A stretch of DNA of 64,000 bases from Desulfoluna butyratoxydans (GCF_900699765.1 NZ_CAADHO010000006.1:401184-465183); one strand, 5' to 3'. Positions 17,084-27,744 are shown, numbered from the stretch's first letter. Numbers and translations are program-made. The notes: generated from the letters alone by a model not told the origin.

Positions 17084-18022
17084 TCAGGATCCGGGAACGG
17101 TGACGGTGAAGAGTTCGGGGCTGGCGCTGATGAGGTCGACGCCCCGGGGAAGGGTGATGGCTGCCCTGCGAACATAGATGCCGGAGGCCAGGCCGCGGGT
17201 GTCGATGACGGCGGAGATCCCTGTGGCTGCCCGGAGCTTGTCCACAAGCCGGGCCGGGCCCGTCACTGAGATGTCCACGGTGGAAGGCGTGATGGAGATG
17301 CGGCGGGATTCGTCCGGTCCGGTGGTGATGGGGATCCCGGCAAGGCGCCTGGTGGCGTGGATCTCCTTCACCTGAACGCGAACGGTGAAGAGCTCGGGGC
17401 ACAGGGTGAGGCGGCCCTTTCCGGGGACGTGTTCCGCAGGGACCTTGACGGACAGCGGGGCCGTGGCATCGGAGACCGAGACCGCGGTGGTGCGAATGGC
17501 CGTGATGTCCCGGACCACTTCGGACGGGCCCGAAACCCGGGCCACGGCGGGGGTGACCGTTACCTCGCCCAGGCGGAACCCCGGGGCCGGGCTGCCCACC
17601 AGGCGAACCGTTACCGGGATGTTTTTCTGGACGGATTCGGCCAGGCGGATATGGATTTCGGACGGGGTGATCTCAAGGATCTCCACGGAGGGAGCTTCTT
17701 CCCGGCGCAGGGTGACGGGGTAGGAGCCTTCCATGGCGGGGTGGTCGGGAAGGGTCACCTGGAGGCGGAGCAGCTCCATGTGGTCGAGGTCTGCTGGCGT
17801 CCCGCTTACCCGGATCTTGGCCCGGGCGTGGGACTGTCGGACCATGACATAGCCTTCGGGAATCCCGGTGACCTCAATGGGAGAGACCAGGGTGTGCTCC
17901 TCGCGCCGAAGTCCTGTCAGAAGGACAAGGGACAGGAGGAACAGGGCCAGAATGGCTGCAAGGCCAAAGCCCAGGGCGAATCGGTACAGGTCTCTCCGGT
18001 TGTGATGTTCCTCTGCGGTCAC
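17084..18022 (-). CDS. YbbR domain protein (CdaR-like)
   Basis: This 312-residue protein has an N-terminal membrane helix (about 14-36) and three or four extracytoplasmic YbbR repeats (for example VEVTGIPEGYVMV, IPVTVRLVGSPAPGFRLGEVTVTPAVARVSGPSEVV, GIPITTGPDES). CdaR proteins normally regulate the membrane diadenylate cyclase CdaA encoded next to them. Here folP lies only 62 bp upstream and no cdaA is present between them, so the partner must be elsewhere or absent. Confidence 0.85.
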   Translation of the reverse strand: MTAEEHHNRRDLYRFALGFGLAAILALFLLSLVLLTGLRREEHTLVSPIEVTGIPEGYVMVRQSHARAKIRVSGTPADLDHMELLRLQVTLPDHPAMEGSYPVTLRREEAPSVEILEITPSEIHIRLAESVQKNIPVTVRLVGSPAPGFRLGEVTVTPAVARVSGPSEVVRDITAIRTTAVSVSDATAPLSVKVPAEHVPGKGRLTLCPELFTVRVQVKEIHATRRLAGIPITTGPDESRRISITPSTVDISVTGPARLVDKLRAATGISAVIDTRGLASGIYVRRAAITLPRGVDLISASPELFTVTVPGS

Positions 18023-18084
18023 CGTGGTCTCCGGGGCTCTTGAAGGTGGGGGAAAAGGGGCTTCGCCGGGAAGCCCCGGCTCGG

Positions 18085-18945
18085 TTATCGGGCCGCCGTG
18101 ACGTTGTCCATCACCTTGACCGTGACGGCCGTGGATTTGACGTCATGGACGCGGACAATGTGGGCGCCTCCCATGATGGACGCGGAGACCGTGGCCTGGG
18201 TGCCGATTTCGATCTCGTCCATGGGGGCGATGCGTACGCCCTCTTCCAGGGTCTTGCGAATGAAGGATTTGCGCGAGGTGCCCATGAGAACAGGCACGTT
18301 CAGGCACTCCAGGTTTTTCAGGTGCTTGATGATGGTGTAGTTGTGGCCCACGGTTTTGCCGAAGCCGATGCCCGGGTCCACGATGATCTTGTCCCGTGCG
18401 ATGCCCGCGGCCTCGGCCCGCGTAATGGCCTCTTTCAGGTAGGCGATGACCTCGCCGACGGGGTCGTGGTAGGAGGGGCTGTCCTGCATGGTGCGTGGGG
18501 TCCCTTTCATGTGCATGAGGACCACGGGCACGTCAAACTCAGCCACCACCTTTGCCATCTCCGGGTCGCCGGTGAGGGCGGTGATGTCATTGATGATGGC
18601 GGCGCCTGCATTAAGGGCCTGCCGGGCCACCTCTGCCTTGACCGTGTCCACGCTGATGGGCACATCGATGTGTTTGACAAGCTCTTCAACCACCGGCACC
18701 ACGCGTCGCAGCTCTTCTTCCAGGGAGACGGGGTCGGCGTTGGGGCGGGAGGATTCGCCGCCGATGTCGATGATGTCAGCCCCCTCTTCCACCATCTGGC
18801 GGGCCCGGTTGACGGCGTGCTGCGCGTTGAAAAACTGGCCGCCGTCGGAAAAAGAGTCCGGGGTGACGTTCAAGATACCCATGATGCAGGTGCGGTGCCC
18901 GAGGTTGAGTCGGTGGTTTTTCCAGGAGATGTCAAAGGGGATCAT
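18085..18945 (-). CDS. folP: dihydropteroate synthase
   Basis: This 286-residue TIM-barrel enzyme condenses p-aminobenzoate with hydroxymethyl-dihydropterin diphosphate in folate synthesis. Both family signatures are present: IMGILNVTPDSFSDGG near residue 22 and DIIDIGGESSRPNA near 60, then MHMKGTPRTMQ and PGIGFGKT. It is part of the tilS-ftsH-folP-ybbR-coaX run. Confidence 0.96.
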   Translation of the reverse strand: MIPFDISWKNHRLNLGHRTCIMGILNVTPDSFSDGGQFFNAQHAVNRARQMVEEGADIIDIGGESSRPNADPVSLEEELRRVVPVVEELVKHIDVPISVDTVKAEVARQALNAGAAIINDITALTGDPEMAKVVAEFDVPVVLMHMKGTPRTMQDSPSYHDPVGEVIAYLKEAITRAEAAGIARDKIIVDPGIGFGKTVGHNYTIIKHLKNLECLNVPVLMGTSRKSFIRKTLEEGVRIAPMDEIEIGTQATVSASIMGGAHIVRVHDVKSTAVTVKVMDNVTAAR

Positions 18946-19034
18946 GGCAATGGGAGGTCCTTTCGCCCCGGAACGGGGCCGGGCAGGGGCGACGGGGCCT
19001 TTAAAACAAGGCCCCGTCGCCTGGAAGCGTCGGT

Positions 19035-20930
19035 TTAAACGGTTGTACCGGAGTCGTCCTGGCTGTCGGACTCCAGGATCACCTCGTCGGGTGTCTCGGC
19101 ATCGTCGCCTGAGTCCAGGGGGTTGGAGGGGAGGACGATGCCCGGGCGCATGGCAAAGATGAGCTCGTCGAGCTCTTTGCCCATGATGGTCTCCTTGTCC
19201 AGAAGGAGTTCGGAGAGGGCGTGGAGCACGTCGATGTTCTCGGTGAGAACCTCTTTGGCCTTGGTGTAGCTGTCGGTGATGAAACGGGTGACCTCTTCAT
19301 CGATGAGCCGGGCCGTGTGCTCGGAATAATCCTTGTGCTGGGCGATCTCCCTGCCGAGGAAGACATGGTCGTCGGAGTTGGCGTAGGACAGGGGCCCTAA
19401 GTCGCTCATGCCCCAGTCCCGGACCATTTTGTTGGCAAGGCCCGTGGCCTGCTTGATGTCGTTGGAAGCCCCGGTGCTGATGCGGTTGAAGATCAGCTCT
19501 TCGGCCACGCGTCCGCCGTAGGCAACGGAAAGCTCGCTGACGAGCTGGTCCTTGTACTTGAAGTCCCGCTCTTCCGGGAGGAACCAGGTGACGCCTGCGG
19601 CCCTGCCGCGGGGGATGATGGTGACCTTGTTCACCGCGTCGGTGCCGGGAAGGAACCGTGCCACCAGGGCATGGCCCGCTTCGTGGTAGGCCGTGGTCTT
19701 CTTGTCCTCTTCCTTGATGACCTTGGATTTGCGCTCAAGGCCCATGTAGACCTTGTCCTTGGCGTCTTCAAAATCCACCATGCGGAGCTTGTCCTGGTCC
19801 CGCTTGGCGGCCAGGAGGGCGGCTTCGTTGACCATGTTCTCCAGGTCCGCACCGGAAAAACCGGGGGTCCCCTTGGCCAGGTTCAGGGCGTGGACGTCGT
19901 CGGCCAGGGGGGTCTTGCGCATGTGGACTTCCAGGATCTTCCTGCGGCCGTTGATGTCGGGCAGGTCCACCACCACCTGGCGGTCGAAGCGACCCGGGCG
20001 AAGAAGGGCAGGGTCCAGAACATCGGGGCGGTTGGTGGCGGAGATGAGGATAACCCCTTCGTTGCTTTCGAAGCCGTCCATCTCCACGAGGAGCTGGTTC
20101 AGGGTCTGCTCCCGCTCGTCGTGGCCGCCGCCGAGGCCTGCGCCACGCTGTCGGCCCACAGCGTCGATCTCATCGATGAAGATGATGCAGGGGGCGTTTT
20201 TCTTGGCCTGGGCAAAGAGGTCCCTCACACGGGATGCGCCCACGCCCACGAACATCTCCACAAAGTCGGAGCCGCTGATGGTGAAAAAGGGCACCTCGGC
20301 CTCTCCGGCCACGGAGCGGGCCAGAAGGGTCTTGCCGGTTCCCGGAGGGCCTACAAGGAGGACACCTTTGGGGATGCGGCCGCCCAGGCGGGTGAATTTT
20401 TTGGGGTCGCGCAGGAAGTCCACCACCTCGGTGAGCTCTTCCTTGGCCTCTTCCACCCCTGCCACGTCACGGAAGGTCACACGCTCACGGTCTTCGGAGA
20501 GAAGACGGGCGCGGCTCTTGCCGAAGCTCATGGCCTTGCCGCCTGCCCCGCCCTGCATCTGCTTCATGAAGAAGATCCAGATCCCGATGAGGATGATCAT
20601 GGGCAGCCAGGAGGCGATGATGGAGACGAGCCAGTGGGCCTCAGCCGGGGGCTTGGCCTCAATGATGACGCCCTTGTCCCGCAAGGTGGGGATCAGCTGG
20701 AGGTCGTTGGGGGCAAATACCTTGTAGGTGGCGTTGCTGCTGTTCGTTACCAGGAGGTTCTGGTCCTGGATGGTCACCCGGGACACATTCCCGCTTTCCA
20801 CCTGAGAGATAAACTCCGAGTAAGGGACAGTCTGGCCTCCGGGTTGGTTCTGATTGAAGATGTTGTAGAGCATGATCATCATCAGAATGATTACCAGCCA
20901 GAGGGAGAGATTTTTATAGAATGGGTTCAA
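19035..20930 (-). CDS. ftsH: ATP-dependent zinc metalloprotease FtsH
   Basis: This 631-residue inner-membrane AAA+ protease has two N-terminal helices (about 7-22 and 102-121) with a periplasmic domain between them. Walker A GPPGTGKT is at 194-201, Walker [16 protein letters not shown] and the second region of homology [21 protein letters not shown] follow, and HEAGH is the zinc site. It degrades misfolded membrane proteins and regulators. Length and motifs are complete. The gene order tilS-ftsH-folP is common in bacteria. Confidence 0.97.
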   Translation of the reverse strand: MNPFYKNLSLWLVIILMMIMLYNIFNQNQPGGQTVPYSEFISQVESGNVSRVTIQDQNLLVTNSSNATYKVFAPNDLQLIPTLRDKGVIIEAKPPAEAHWLVSIIASWLPMIILIGIWIFFMKQMQGGAGGKAMSFGKSRARLLSEDRERVTFRDVAGVEEAKEELTEVVDFLRDPKKFTRLGGRIPKGVLLVGPPGTGKTLLARSVAGEAEVPFFTISGSDFVEMFVGVGASRVRDLFAQAKKNAPCIIFIDEIDAVGRQRGAGLGGGHDEREQTLNQLLVEMDGFESNEGVILISATNRPDVLDPALLRPGRFDRQVVVDLPDINGRRKILEVHMRKTPLADDVHALNLAKGTPGFSGADLENMVNEAALLAAKRDQDKLRMVDFEDAKDKVYMGLERKSKVIKEEDKKTTAYHEAGHALVARFLPGTDAVNKVTIIPRGRAAGVTWFLPEERDFKYKDQLVSELSVAYGGRVAEELIFNRISTGASNDIKQATGLANKMVRDWGMSDLGPLSYANSDDHVFLGREIAQHKDYSEHTARLIDEEVTRFITDSYTKAKEVLTENIDVLHALSELLLDKETIMGKELDELIFAMRPGIVLPSNPLDSGDDAETPDEVILESDSQDDSGTTV

Positions 20931-21049
20931 GAAATGGGTCCTCCATGATCTTTCGTCATCGGTTCATCCCTGAATTCAGCGCAGGGTTACCCTCATATTA
21001 ATCATCATTGCAATTTAGGCAAGACATAATGAGACGCATCCGGGGGGAT

Positions 21050-22516
21050 TTATCCTTTTTTATACGGGTGGAACACCATCTCAAGGGCAGGGGCACCGGG
21101 AGACGGTGGGGTTGCAGCCTCGTCCAGGCGGTATCCCGCCACCCAGATGAGGGTGTTTTTTGAAAATACCAGGGGAACGCGTGACCGCAGCGACGCTTCC
21201 AGGCCGCAGTCGGAGAAAAAGCGGCCGAGCTTGCGGCCCCCGCTGCCGCCCTGGGGCCGGAAGCGGTCCCCGGGGCGGGGGTTTCGGATGGTCAGGGGAA
21301 AGTCCGCGGACCCGGGGGCCACGTATACCCTGCAGGCGTTGCGGCTGGTGGCAAGCTCATCCGGGGCCTGGGCCCAGCCGATGGTCAGGCGGTCTCCGGT
21401 CTCGGCGATGTGCACGGTGCAGGACTCTCCGGGGGCAGGGCGGGGTACCTCATAGGAGAAGGCCGGAACCCCTGAAAGGAGCTGGGGCCGGGTGTGCCTC
21501 AGGTTGCCGGTCTCCGTGGTGAGGTGAAGGGCCCCTTGGGTGAAGATACCGCGGAGGCCCCGGGAAAGGTCCGCATAGTGACCGGGTTGCCCCCGGTCCA
21601 GGAGCTCGGTGAGGCGTTGGATATGGGCGGCGCTGAGGGTCCGGGTGGAGCCGCAGAGGGCGGCCGCCGACCGGCGCAGTACCCGGTTACGGGCCGCCGG
21701 GTGAAGGCCCCTGAGTTTGGAGGCGGAGAGTTCCAGGTGCCCGTCTTCCCGGGAGACGGTGCAGTCATTAAACAGGGATTCGGTCAGGTCCCGGAGCCAG
21801 GCCTCCTCGTCTCTGAGAAGGCTCGCTGTCCGTGCCAGGGTGTCCACGGCCGAGGGGTTGAACTCGGCTTCCAGCATGGGGATGAGCCGGTGGCGGATTC
21901 GGTTTCGGGTGTAAGCGGTGTCGCTGTTGGAGGCGTCTGTGACATGGCCGATGCCCCGGTGGCTCAGCCAGCCTGTGATCTCGTTTCGGGAGAGTTCCAT
22001 GAGGGGGCGGATGATGCCGTCGGAGGTCACCGGGTCCATGGCGCCCAGCCCCTTGAGGCCCGAGCCGCGCAACAGGTTCATCAACACCTGCTCGGCCATG
22101 TCGCCTTTGTGGTGGCCCACGGCAATGCGCCGGGCCCCGCAGGAGAGGGCCGCTTCACGGAGAAAGGCGCGGCGGGCGTCCCGGGCCGCTTCTTCCAGGC
22201 CCGTGCCGGACTGGCGGGCCAGGGCCGGGACATCCATGGTCTGCGTGACGAAGGGAAGGCCCAGGTCTTCTGCCGCCTGCCTGGAAAAGGCCTGGTCCCT
22301 GTCCGCGGCCTCGCCCCGGATGCCGTGGTTGAGGTGGGCCACCGAAAGGGTAAGGTCCAGCCCGGGGGCCAGCAGGTGAAGGATATGCAGCAGGGCCATG
22401 GAGTCGGGGCCTCCTGAGAGGGCCACCAGCAGGTGATCGCCCGGCCGGCACATGGCGTGGCGTGCCAGTGTGTCGCGAACGGTCTGTACGGGCCTTGTCT
22501 GGGGGTGTCGTGTCAT
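21050..22516 (-). CDS. tilS: tRNA(Ile)-lysidine synthetase
   Basis: This 488-residue ATP-dependent enzyme converts the wobble C34 of tRNA-Ile2 (anticodon CAU) to lysidine so that AUA is read as Ile. The PP-loop ATP motif SGGPDSM is at 34-40, followed by HLNHGIRG and GHHKGDMAEQVLMNLLRGSGLKGL. The C-terminal substrate-binding domains are present (RNPRPGDRFRPQGGSGGRKL). It heads the ftsH-folP-ybbR-coaX run. Confidence 0.95.
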   Translation of the reverse strand: MTRHPQTRPVQTVRDTLARHAMCRPGDHLLVALSGGPDSMALLHILHLLAPGLDLTLSVAHLNHGIRGEAADRDQAFSRQAAEDLGLPFVTQTMDVPALARQSGTGLEEAARDARRAFLREAALSCGARRIAVGHHKGDMAEQVLMNLLRGSGLKGLGAMDPVTSDGIIRPLMELSRNEITGWLSHRGIGHVTDASNSDTAYTRNRIRHRLIPMLEAEFNPSAVDTLARTASLLRDEEAWLRDLTESLFNDCTVSREDGHLELSASKLRGLHPAARNRVLRRSAAALCGSTRTLSAAHIQRLTELLDRGQPGHYADLSRGLRGIFTQGALHLTTETGNLRHTRPQLLSGVPAFSYEVPRPAPGESCTVHIAETGDRLTIGWAQAPDELATSRNACRVYVAPGSADFPLTIRNPRPGDRFRPQGGSGGRKLGRFFSDCGLEASLRSRVPLVFSKNTLIWVAGYRLDEAATPPSPGAPALEMVFHPYKKG

Positions 22517-22755
22517 GAAACGGTTTTTTTGGGGGGTTGAGGTTGGGGTTAGGGCGTTTGGCCGTATTGTGTGACGCGGCCCACCGGCTGATGATGAGGG
22601 TAGAATACCCCCTGCCCGGTGTCAACCGGGGAGGCGTGTGAAGGTTGGAGTGAAATGTGCCTTGTGGCTTGATTCTAAAGGGGATGCTCTTGATTGGAGC
22701 GCTTCCGGGACGGGACAAAGATTCCTTCAGACCTCACCTTTGGTTAAAAAGGGGC

Positions 22756-22784
22756 TTGAAATGGTCCGTCGTTCGACGTATATG
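22756..22784 (+). promoter_or_regulatory. sigma70 promoter of the SRP RNA gene
   Basis: TTGAAA (22756-22761) and TATATG (22779-22784) are separated by exactly 17 bp and place the transcript start about 7 bp downstream, at the 5' base of the SRP RNA helix near 22792. The agreement between promoter and RNA end supports both calls. Confidence 0.7.
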
Positions 22785-22791
22785 TATCTCT

Positions 22792-22920
22792 CCTGGCCGT
22801 GTCCTGCCGACCGGCCGCCATGCAACAGCCCCGCTCGAACCGTGTCAGATCCGGAAGGAAGCAGCACTAAGGGATGTGGTCTGTGTCGTGGATCGATCCC
22901 GGTCGGCGGATGCGGTCAGG
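22792..22920 (+). ncRNA. ffs: 4.5S / small bacterial SRP RNA
   Basis: The conserved SRP domain IV apical sequence (GUGUCAGAUCCGGAAGGAAG then CAGCACUAAG) lies in the middle of a long hairpin whose ends pair: CCUGGCCG with CGGUCAGG and GCCGACCGG with CCGGUCGGC. A run of nine Ts follows as terminator. It is the RNA core of the signal recognition particle that binds Ffh. It is transcribed away from tilS. Confidence 0.96.
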
Positions 22921-23289
22921 TTTTTTTTTGCCGTATTTTCCCGGTGATCTCCCATCTAGGCCCCCTTCAGAGCCCTTTTCCCCATTTTTTTGCGTAAATC
23001 CCCCATTGACAACTGATCAATACGTATTACTTTTTGCTCGAATCGCATGATGCAGGCGGTTCATTAATGGTTTAGGCAAAAAGTTCGACTGTTTGTCCTT
23101 TATAAATATCCGGGTGAAAGACCCGGTTCAACTGCGTGGCCCCGAATCCTCATATTCATGGGACTGTGAATCGGTTGCTTGTGAGACGCGGCTGTCCGGC
23201 TGAAAATCCGGATGGTTTTTGGAGACCCAGTCAGGTGGTTTCACGGAGCGCGACGGAGTTTTCCGGGTCGAGAGAATCAGGAGTGAGCA
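22921..23289. other. intergenic region upstream of grpE
   Basis: No gene is seen after the T-run that ends the SRP RNA. TTGACA near 23006 with TACTTT 16 bp downstream is a possible promoter for grpE-dnaK. No CIRCE inverted repeat (TTAGCACTC-N9-GAGTGCTAA) is seen, so HrcA control is not supported here. Confidence 0.45.
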
Positions 23290-23967
23290 TTGGCCAAAAA
23301 TAGTCAGAACCATACAGACGCAAAAGGCGAGACGCCTGGAGAAGAAACCGTAGCACAGGCGAGTGAGGCCGTTGAAGAGGTCACCGGAGAGGAGACCGCT
23401 GTCGACGAGGCCCCTGCCGAAGAAGCTGAGGCCGAAGAGGTCGCCAAAAGCCCTGAGGAGTTGATGGAAGAGAAAGTCAAGGAAGCAGAGGCCAAGGCGG
23501 CTGAGAGTTACGACCGCCTGCTTCGGTCCACCGCCGAATTTGAGAATTTTAAGAAACGTTCCGCCCGGGAGTTTCAGGAGTCGAAGAAGTACGCCAACGA
23601 GGCGTTTATCAAGCAGCTTCTTCCCGTCATCGACAACCTCGAAAGGGCTGTAGAGTCCACCGGGGATGGCAGTGACGAGTCCGGACAGGGCGTCATTGAA
23701 GGGGTCAAAATGACCCTGACTGAAATAACGAAAGTGTTCGAAAAGTTTCACCTTAAGCCACTGGAGTCCGAAGGCAAGCCCTTTGACCCCAACTTTCACC
23801 AGGCGGTGATTCAGGAAGAGACCAATGCGGTCCCTGAAAACACCGTTGTGAAAGAGATGCAGAAGGGTTACCTGCTCCATGACAGGCTTATTCGCCCGGC
23901 CATGGTGGTCGTCTCAAAGGCGGCTGCTCTCAGCGCAGGTGAAAACGAAAAGGCCGAGGCCGAATAG
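23290..23967 (+). CDS. grpE: nucleotide exchange factor GrpE
   Basis: This 225-residue cochaperone releases ADP from DnaK. It has a long acidic, disordered N-terminus (about 1-70; Glu/Ala-rich), a coiled coil ([16 protein letters not shown]), and the C-terminal beta domain with NPNFHQAV-like [13 protein letters not shown]. The start is a TTG, the only in-frame start before the conserved part, with AGGAGTGAG just upstream; a TTG start may lower its level relative to dnaK. dnaK follows after 89 bp. Confidence 0.94.
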   Translation: MAKNSQNHTDAKGETPGEETVAQASEAVEEVTGEETAVDEAPAEEAEAEEVAKSPEELMEEKVKEAEAKAAESYDRLLRSTAEFENFKKRSAREFQESKKYANEAFIKQLLPVIDNLERAVESTGDGSDESGQGVIEGVKMTLTEITKVFEKFHLKPLESEGKPFDPNFHQAVIQEETNAVPENTVVKEMQKGYLLHDRLIRPAMVVVSKAAALSAGENEKAEAE

Positions 23968-24056
23968 ACCAAGTCCCGGGCCATACACATCAGAACAGTT
24001 ATCAGGAAAGACTTATTTGGAAGCCTGCTCTCGGATGCACAGGCATGGAGGAAAAA

Positions 24057-25958
24057 ATGGGTAAAGTTATTGGTATCGATCTGGGAACAACCAACTCGTG
24101 TGTCGCGATCATGGAAGGCGGAGACGCCAAAGTCATCACCAACACCGAAGGGGGGCGCACCACACCGTCCACCGTTGCCGTCTCTGAGAGCGGCGAGCGC
24201 CTCGTGGGCCAGATTGCCAAGCGTCAGGCCATCACGAACCCCGAAAACACCGTGTTTGGCGTGAAGCGCCTCATCGGACGCAAGTTCGACTCCGGCGAAG
24301 TACAGCGTGACGCAAAGATCCTGCCCTACGAACTGAAAAAAGCAGACAACGGTGACGTGCGCATTGATCTGCGCGGCAGCCTGCACAGCCCCGCAGAGAT
24401 CTCCTCGTTTATCCTGGCCAACATCAAGAAGACCGCCGAAGAGTACGTCGGGGAAGAGGTGACTGACGCCGTCATCACCGTGCCCGCCTACTTTAACGAC
24501 AGCCAGCGCCAGGCCACCAAGGACGCAGGCCGCATCGCAGGCCTCAACGTACTGCGTATCATCAACGAGCCCACGGCAGCCTCCCTTGCCTACGGCCTCG
24601 ACAAGAAGTCCGAAGAGAAGATCGCTGTCTTCGACCTCGGCGGCGGTACCTTCGACGTCTCCATCCTCGAGATCGGCGACGGGGTGTTCGAGGTGAAGTC
24701 CACCAACGGCGACACCCACCTGGGCGGCGAAGACTTCGACCTTCGCATCATCGATTTCCTGGCCGACGAGTTCAAGCGTGAGCAGGGCATCGACCTGCGC
24801 GGCGACAAGATGGCCTTGCAGCGCCTGAAAGAGGCTGCTGAAAAGGCCAAGATGGAGCTCTCCTCCGCCATGGAGACCGACATCAACCTGCCCTTCATCA
24901 CCGCCGACGCTTCCGGTCCCAAGCACCTGAACGTGAAGCTCTCCCGCGCCAAGCTGGAGTCCCTGGTGGCTGACCTCCTGGAGAACCTGGCCAAGCCCTG
25001 CGTCACCGCCATGAAGGACGCCGGCCTTTCCGCAGGCGAGATCAACGAAGTCATCCTGGTGGGCGGCATGACCCGTATGCCCGCTGTTCAGGACCGCGTG
25101 AAGTCCATCTTCGGCAAAGAGCCCCACAAAGGCGTGAACCCCGACGAGGTGGTTGCCCTTGGTGCCGCCATCCAGGGCGGCGTCCTTAAAGGCGACGTGG
25201 ATGACGTGCTTCTTCTGGACGTTACGCCCCTGTCCCTGGGTATCGAGACCCTGGGCGGCGTGATGACCAAGCTCATCGAAAAGAACACCACCATCCCCAC
25301 CCGTAAGAGCCAGGTTTTCTCCACGGCTGCCGACAACCAGCCCGCCGTGTCCATCCACGTGCTCCAGGGTGAGCGCGAGATGGCTGAAACCAACAAGACC
25401 CTGGGCCGCTTCGACTTGTCTGACATTCCCCCCGCACCCCGCGGCGTGCCCCAGATCGAAGTGACCTTTGACATTGACTCCAACGGCATTGTCTCCGTCT
25501 CCGCCAAGGACAAGGCCACGGGCAAAGAGCAGTCCATCAAGATCACCAGCGACAGCGGTCTCTCTGAAGAAGAGATCCAGCAGATGGTCAAGGACGCTGA
25601 GCTCCACGCCGACGAAGACAAGCAGAAGAAGGCCCTTGTGGAAGCCCGCAACACCGCAGACGCCCTGGTCTACCAGACCGAAAAGGCCGTCAAGGAAGTG
25701 GGCGAGGGCGCTGACGAAGCCACCAAGGCCAATGTGGCCGAGGTGATCGAAAAGCTCAAGAAGGCCATGGAAGGGGAAGACGTCGAGGAGATCACCAAGC
25801 TCACCGAGGAACTGACCCAGGCCTCCCACAAGATCGCTGAAGCTGCCTACAAGAAGGCCGCCGAAGAGGGCCAGGCCGGTGCCGAAGGCGCCGGGGCCGC
25901 ACCCGCCGACGACGACGTGGTGGATGCCGACTTCGAAGAGGTCAAAGACCAGAAGTAA
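24057..25958 (+). CDS. dnaK: molecular chaperone DnaK (Hsp70)
   Basis: This 633-residue Hsp70 has the N-terminal ATPase signatures [27 protein letters not shown] [19 protein letters not shown] and [14 protein letters not shown], the substrate-binding domain ([24 protein letters not shown]), and a C-terminal lid ending in [17 protein letters not shown]. It folds proteins in the cytoplasm with GrpE. The ATG at 24057 is chosen for the GGAGG site 6 bases upstream; an ATG 12 bp earlier contains that site. No dnaJ follows; a terminator does. Confidence 0.98.
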   Translation: MGKVIGIDLGTTNSCVAIMEGGDAKVITNTEGGRTTPSTVAVSESGERLVGQIAKRQAITNPENTVFGVKRLIGRKFDSGEVQRDAKILPYELKKADNGDVRIDLRGSLHSPAEISSFILANIKKTAEEYVGEEVTDAVITVPAYFNDSQRQATKDAGRIAGLNVLRIINEPTAASLAYGLDKKSEEKIAVFDLGGGTFDVSILEIGDGVFEVKSTNGDTHLGGEDFDLRIIDFLADEFKREQGIDLRGDKMALQRLKEAAEKAKMELSSAMETDINLPFITADASGPKHLNVKLSRAKLESLVADLLENLAKPCVTAMKDAGLSAGEINEVILVGGMTRMPAVQDRVKSIFGKEPHKGVNPDEVVALGAAIQGGVLKGDVDDVLLLDVTPLSLGIETLGGVMTKLIEKNTTIPTRKSQVFSTAADNQPAVSIHVLQGEREMAETNKTLGRFDLSDIPPAPRGVPQIEVTFDIDSNGIVSVSAKDKATGKEQSIKITSDSGLSEEEIQQMVKDAELHADEDKQKKALVEARNTADALVYQTEKAVKEVGEGADEATKANVAEVIEKLKKAMEGEDVEEITKLTEELTQASHKIAEAAYKKAAEEGQAGAEGAGAAPADDDVVDADFEEVKDQK

Positions 25959-26001
25959 AAAAGATCCCGCGGCCTGCCACCGCAGGCCCGTGACTCCATA
26001 G

Positions 26002-26041
26002 AAAAAACCCCGCCTTTTGCAAAAGAGGCGGGGTTTTTTTG
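26002..26041 (+). terminator. intrinsic terminator of grpE-dnaK
   Basis: CCCCGCCT and AGGCGGGG form an 8-bp stem flanked by AAAAAA and TTTTTTT. It can act in both directions and also serves the convergent creatininase operon. Confidence 0.9.
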
Positions 26042-26080
26042 TGGGCGGAACAGCCCCCTGCAGGGGCTGGGGCGGGACGG

Positions 26081-26785
26081 TCAGTTCTCCCAGCCGGTGT
26101 CCAGGAGCTTCGTGGTCTCGGCCACGGCCGTGCGCCATATAGAGAGCATGGCATCATCGTCGGCCTGGTAGGCGCCCCCGTAGTTGCCGTCCCCCAGAAG
26201 GGAGCGCACCTCGGTGGGGGGAAGCTGTCTCAGGTTCGGGGGATCGCACGGGGCCTTCTCCCGGGGGGGGAGGGAGACCCTCTCAAGGCGGGTCCAGGGG
26301 AAGTTCTCCATCCAGGAGGCGTGGGAGGCGTTGGGGCTCACGGCGTGGACCGCCCCCATCACATCCTCGGACGACCACCAGTTGTGGAAGAGAATTTGGC
26401 ACTCGGGTACGGTGGCCATGCGGGAGCGGATGATCTCCTCCACCGGGCTGTTGCCCCCGTGCCCGTTGATGATAAGCACGCGTCTGAAACCACTTTTTAC
26501 AAGGCTGTTGAGGATGTCCGTCACAAAGTCGCCATAGGTCTCTGGGCGGATGGTGACGGTCCCCGGGTAGGCGGAAAAGTAAGGGGCGATGCCGTAGGGC
26601 AGGCCCGGGTAAACCGGAACACCGCACCCCTCACCGGTCTCTACGGCCAGTTTGTTAGAGAGGATGAAATCGGTGCAGAGGCTCAGGTAAGCGTGCTGCT
26701 CGGTGCTTCCCAGGGGCAGGACCACCCGGTCGTCGGCTTTCAGGTAGGATTCGACCTGGAACCAGTTCATGTCGGCGATCTTCAT
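26081..26785 (-). CDS. creatininase family protein
   Basis: This 234-residue member of the creatinine amidohydrolase fold has the metal ligands in VVLPLGSTEQHAYLSLCTDF (Glu29, His31, Asp39), the NGHGGN motif (His109) and Glu161. The family hydrolyses cyclic or linear amides: creatinine, the formamide ArfB, or peptide precursors such as MftA. The start at 26785 overlaps the GntR stop by four bases (ATGA). Together with the GntR regulator and the SSS symporter it suggests uptake and hydrolysis of a small amide; the substrate is not identifiable. Confidence 0.88.
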   Translation of the reverse strand: MKIADMNWFQVESYLKADDRVVLPLGSTEQHAYLSLCTDFILSNKLAVETGEGCGVPVYPGLPYGIAPYFSAYPGTVTIRPETYGDFVTDILNSLVKSGFRRVLIINGHGGNSPVEEIIRSRMATVPECQILFHNWWSSEDVMGAVHAVSPNASHASWMENFPWTRLERVSLPPREKAPCDPPNLRQLPPTEVRSLLGDGNYGGAYQADDDAMLSIWRTAVAETTKLLDTGWEN

Positions 26786-27744
26786 AGCTGTACTTCTTTT
26801 TGGATGTGTTGGACCGCAGGGACCAGGATCTCCCGCAGGTACCGTGTTTCTGGTGTGTGGGCGTACTCGAACATAAGGCGTACGCCCGTTAAGGCTTTGG
26901 CTGTCCCCAGGCTGCTGGTGCTGTAGATCAGGACGTCGGTGACATCGGCGAGCTCCTGCAGCTTCGGGCTGCTGGCCAGTTCCATGCGGATGGTTCCCAC
27001 CTGGGGGGCAAAACGCCGGATCCCTTCGGCCATGGCCGGGACAAAGGACGCAAAATGGGAGATGGCTCCCACGGTGGTGCCGGGGGGCAGGGCGGCGAGG
27101 GCTTCCCGTGTCTCCTTGGAGGGGATGAGGTACGGGGCCATCACCGGGACGGTATCCCCCACCTTGAGCCGGATTCGGGCCATGCAGTGGGGGATGGTGA
27201 GGATGAGGTTGTAGTTGCGGGCCCTGGTGTCCGTCAACGTGTTGAATTGGGCGAAATCCATGTTGTCGAACCGGGGCTCCCGGCCGAGGAAATCCCGAAT
27301 TCTCCGGATGTAGCACTCGTTGATGCGCCGGGAGTTCCCCACCATGAGAATGCGAAGGGGCACCGGGGCTTCCATCTCGGCTTCCCGCTGGTTGAACATG
27401 CCGATGAAAAGCGCGGGGTCCACCTCCAGGATCCTTGCTTTTTCCAGCAGGGCCAGAAACTCCCGGCGAAGGATCTCCAGGCGGTTCTGGTGTTTGAGCT
27501 CCCTGGGATCCCTCACCACGAAGGTCCCCCTGCCTGTGACCGACTCCAGAAGGCCTTTGGCCTTCAGGGATTTGTATGCCTTGGTGACGGTCATGGGGGC
27601 CACCCCGAGCTCGCTGCTCAGGGCTCGCACCGTGGGCAGCTGGTTGTTCTCGCGATAGGCACCGGCCATGATGCCGAATTCCACGGCGCCTTCGATCTGG
27701 ACGGATATGGAGACAGGCAGGGTTTTGTCAATGGTGATCTTCAC
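26782..27744 (-). CDS. GntR family transcriptional regulator
   Basis: This 320-residue protein has an N-terminal GntR winged helix (about 1-75; QLPTVRALSSELGVAPMTVTKAYKSLKAKGLLESVTGRGTFV) and a C-terminal domain of about 230 residues resembling a periplasmic-binding or amino-acid-sensing fold, not a MocR aminotransferase. It lies between the symporter and creatininase genes on the same strand and is their probable regulator. Ligand unknown. Confidence 0.88.
   Translation of the reverse strand: MKITIDKTLPVSISVQIEGAVEFGIMAGAYRENNQLPTVRALSSELGVAPMTVTKAYKSLKAKGLLESVTGRGTFVVRDPRELKHQNRLEILRREFLALLEKARILEVDPALFIGMFNQREAEMEAPVPLRILMVGNSRRINECYIRRIRDFLGREPRFDNMDFAQFNTLTDTRARNYNLILTIPHCMARIRLKVGDTVPVMAPYLIPSKETREALAALPPGTTVGAISHFASFVPAMAEGIRRFAPQVGTIRMELASSPKLQELADVTDVLIYSTSSLGTAKALTGVRLMFEYAHTPETRYLREILVPAVQHIQKEVQL

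Noticed and set aside
23868..26138. Very long minus-strand reading frame opposite dnaK
   Set aside because: It mirrors dnaK codon structure, has Gly/His/Val-rich text unlike any protein and no ribosome site; it is an antisense shadow.
26081..26785. Creatininase as MftE-like protease for the RiPP-like peptide
   Set aside because: It lies in its own operon with a symporter and GntR regulator, 17 kb from the peptide; no positional link.
26786..27316. N-terminal extension of the creatininase gene
   Set aside because: The extension runs entirely inside the GntR gene in another frame and has no resemblance to the family; the ATG at 26785 gives a normal-length protein.
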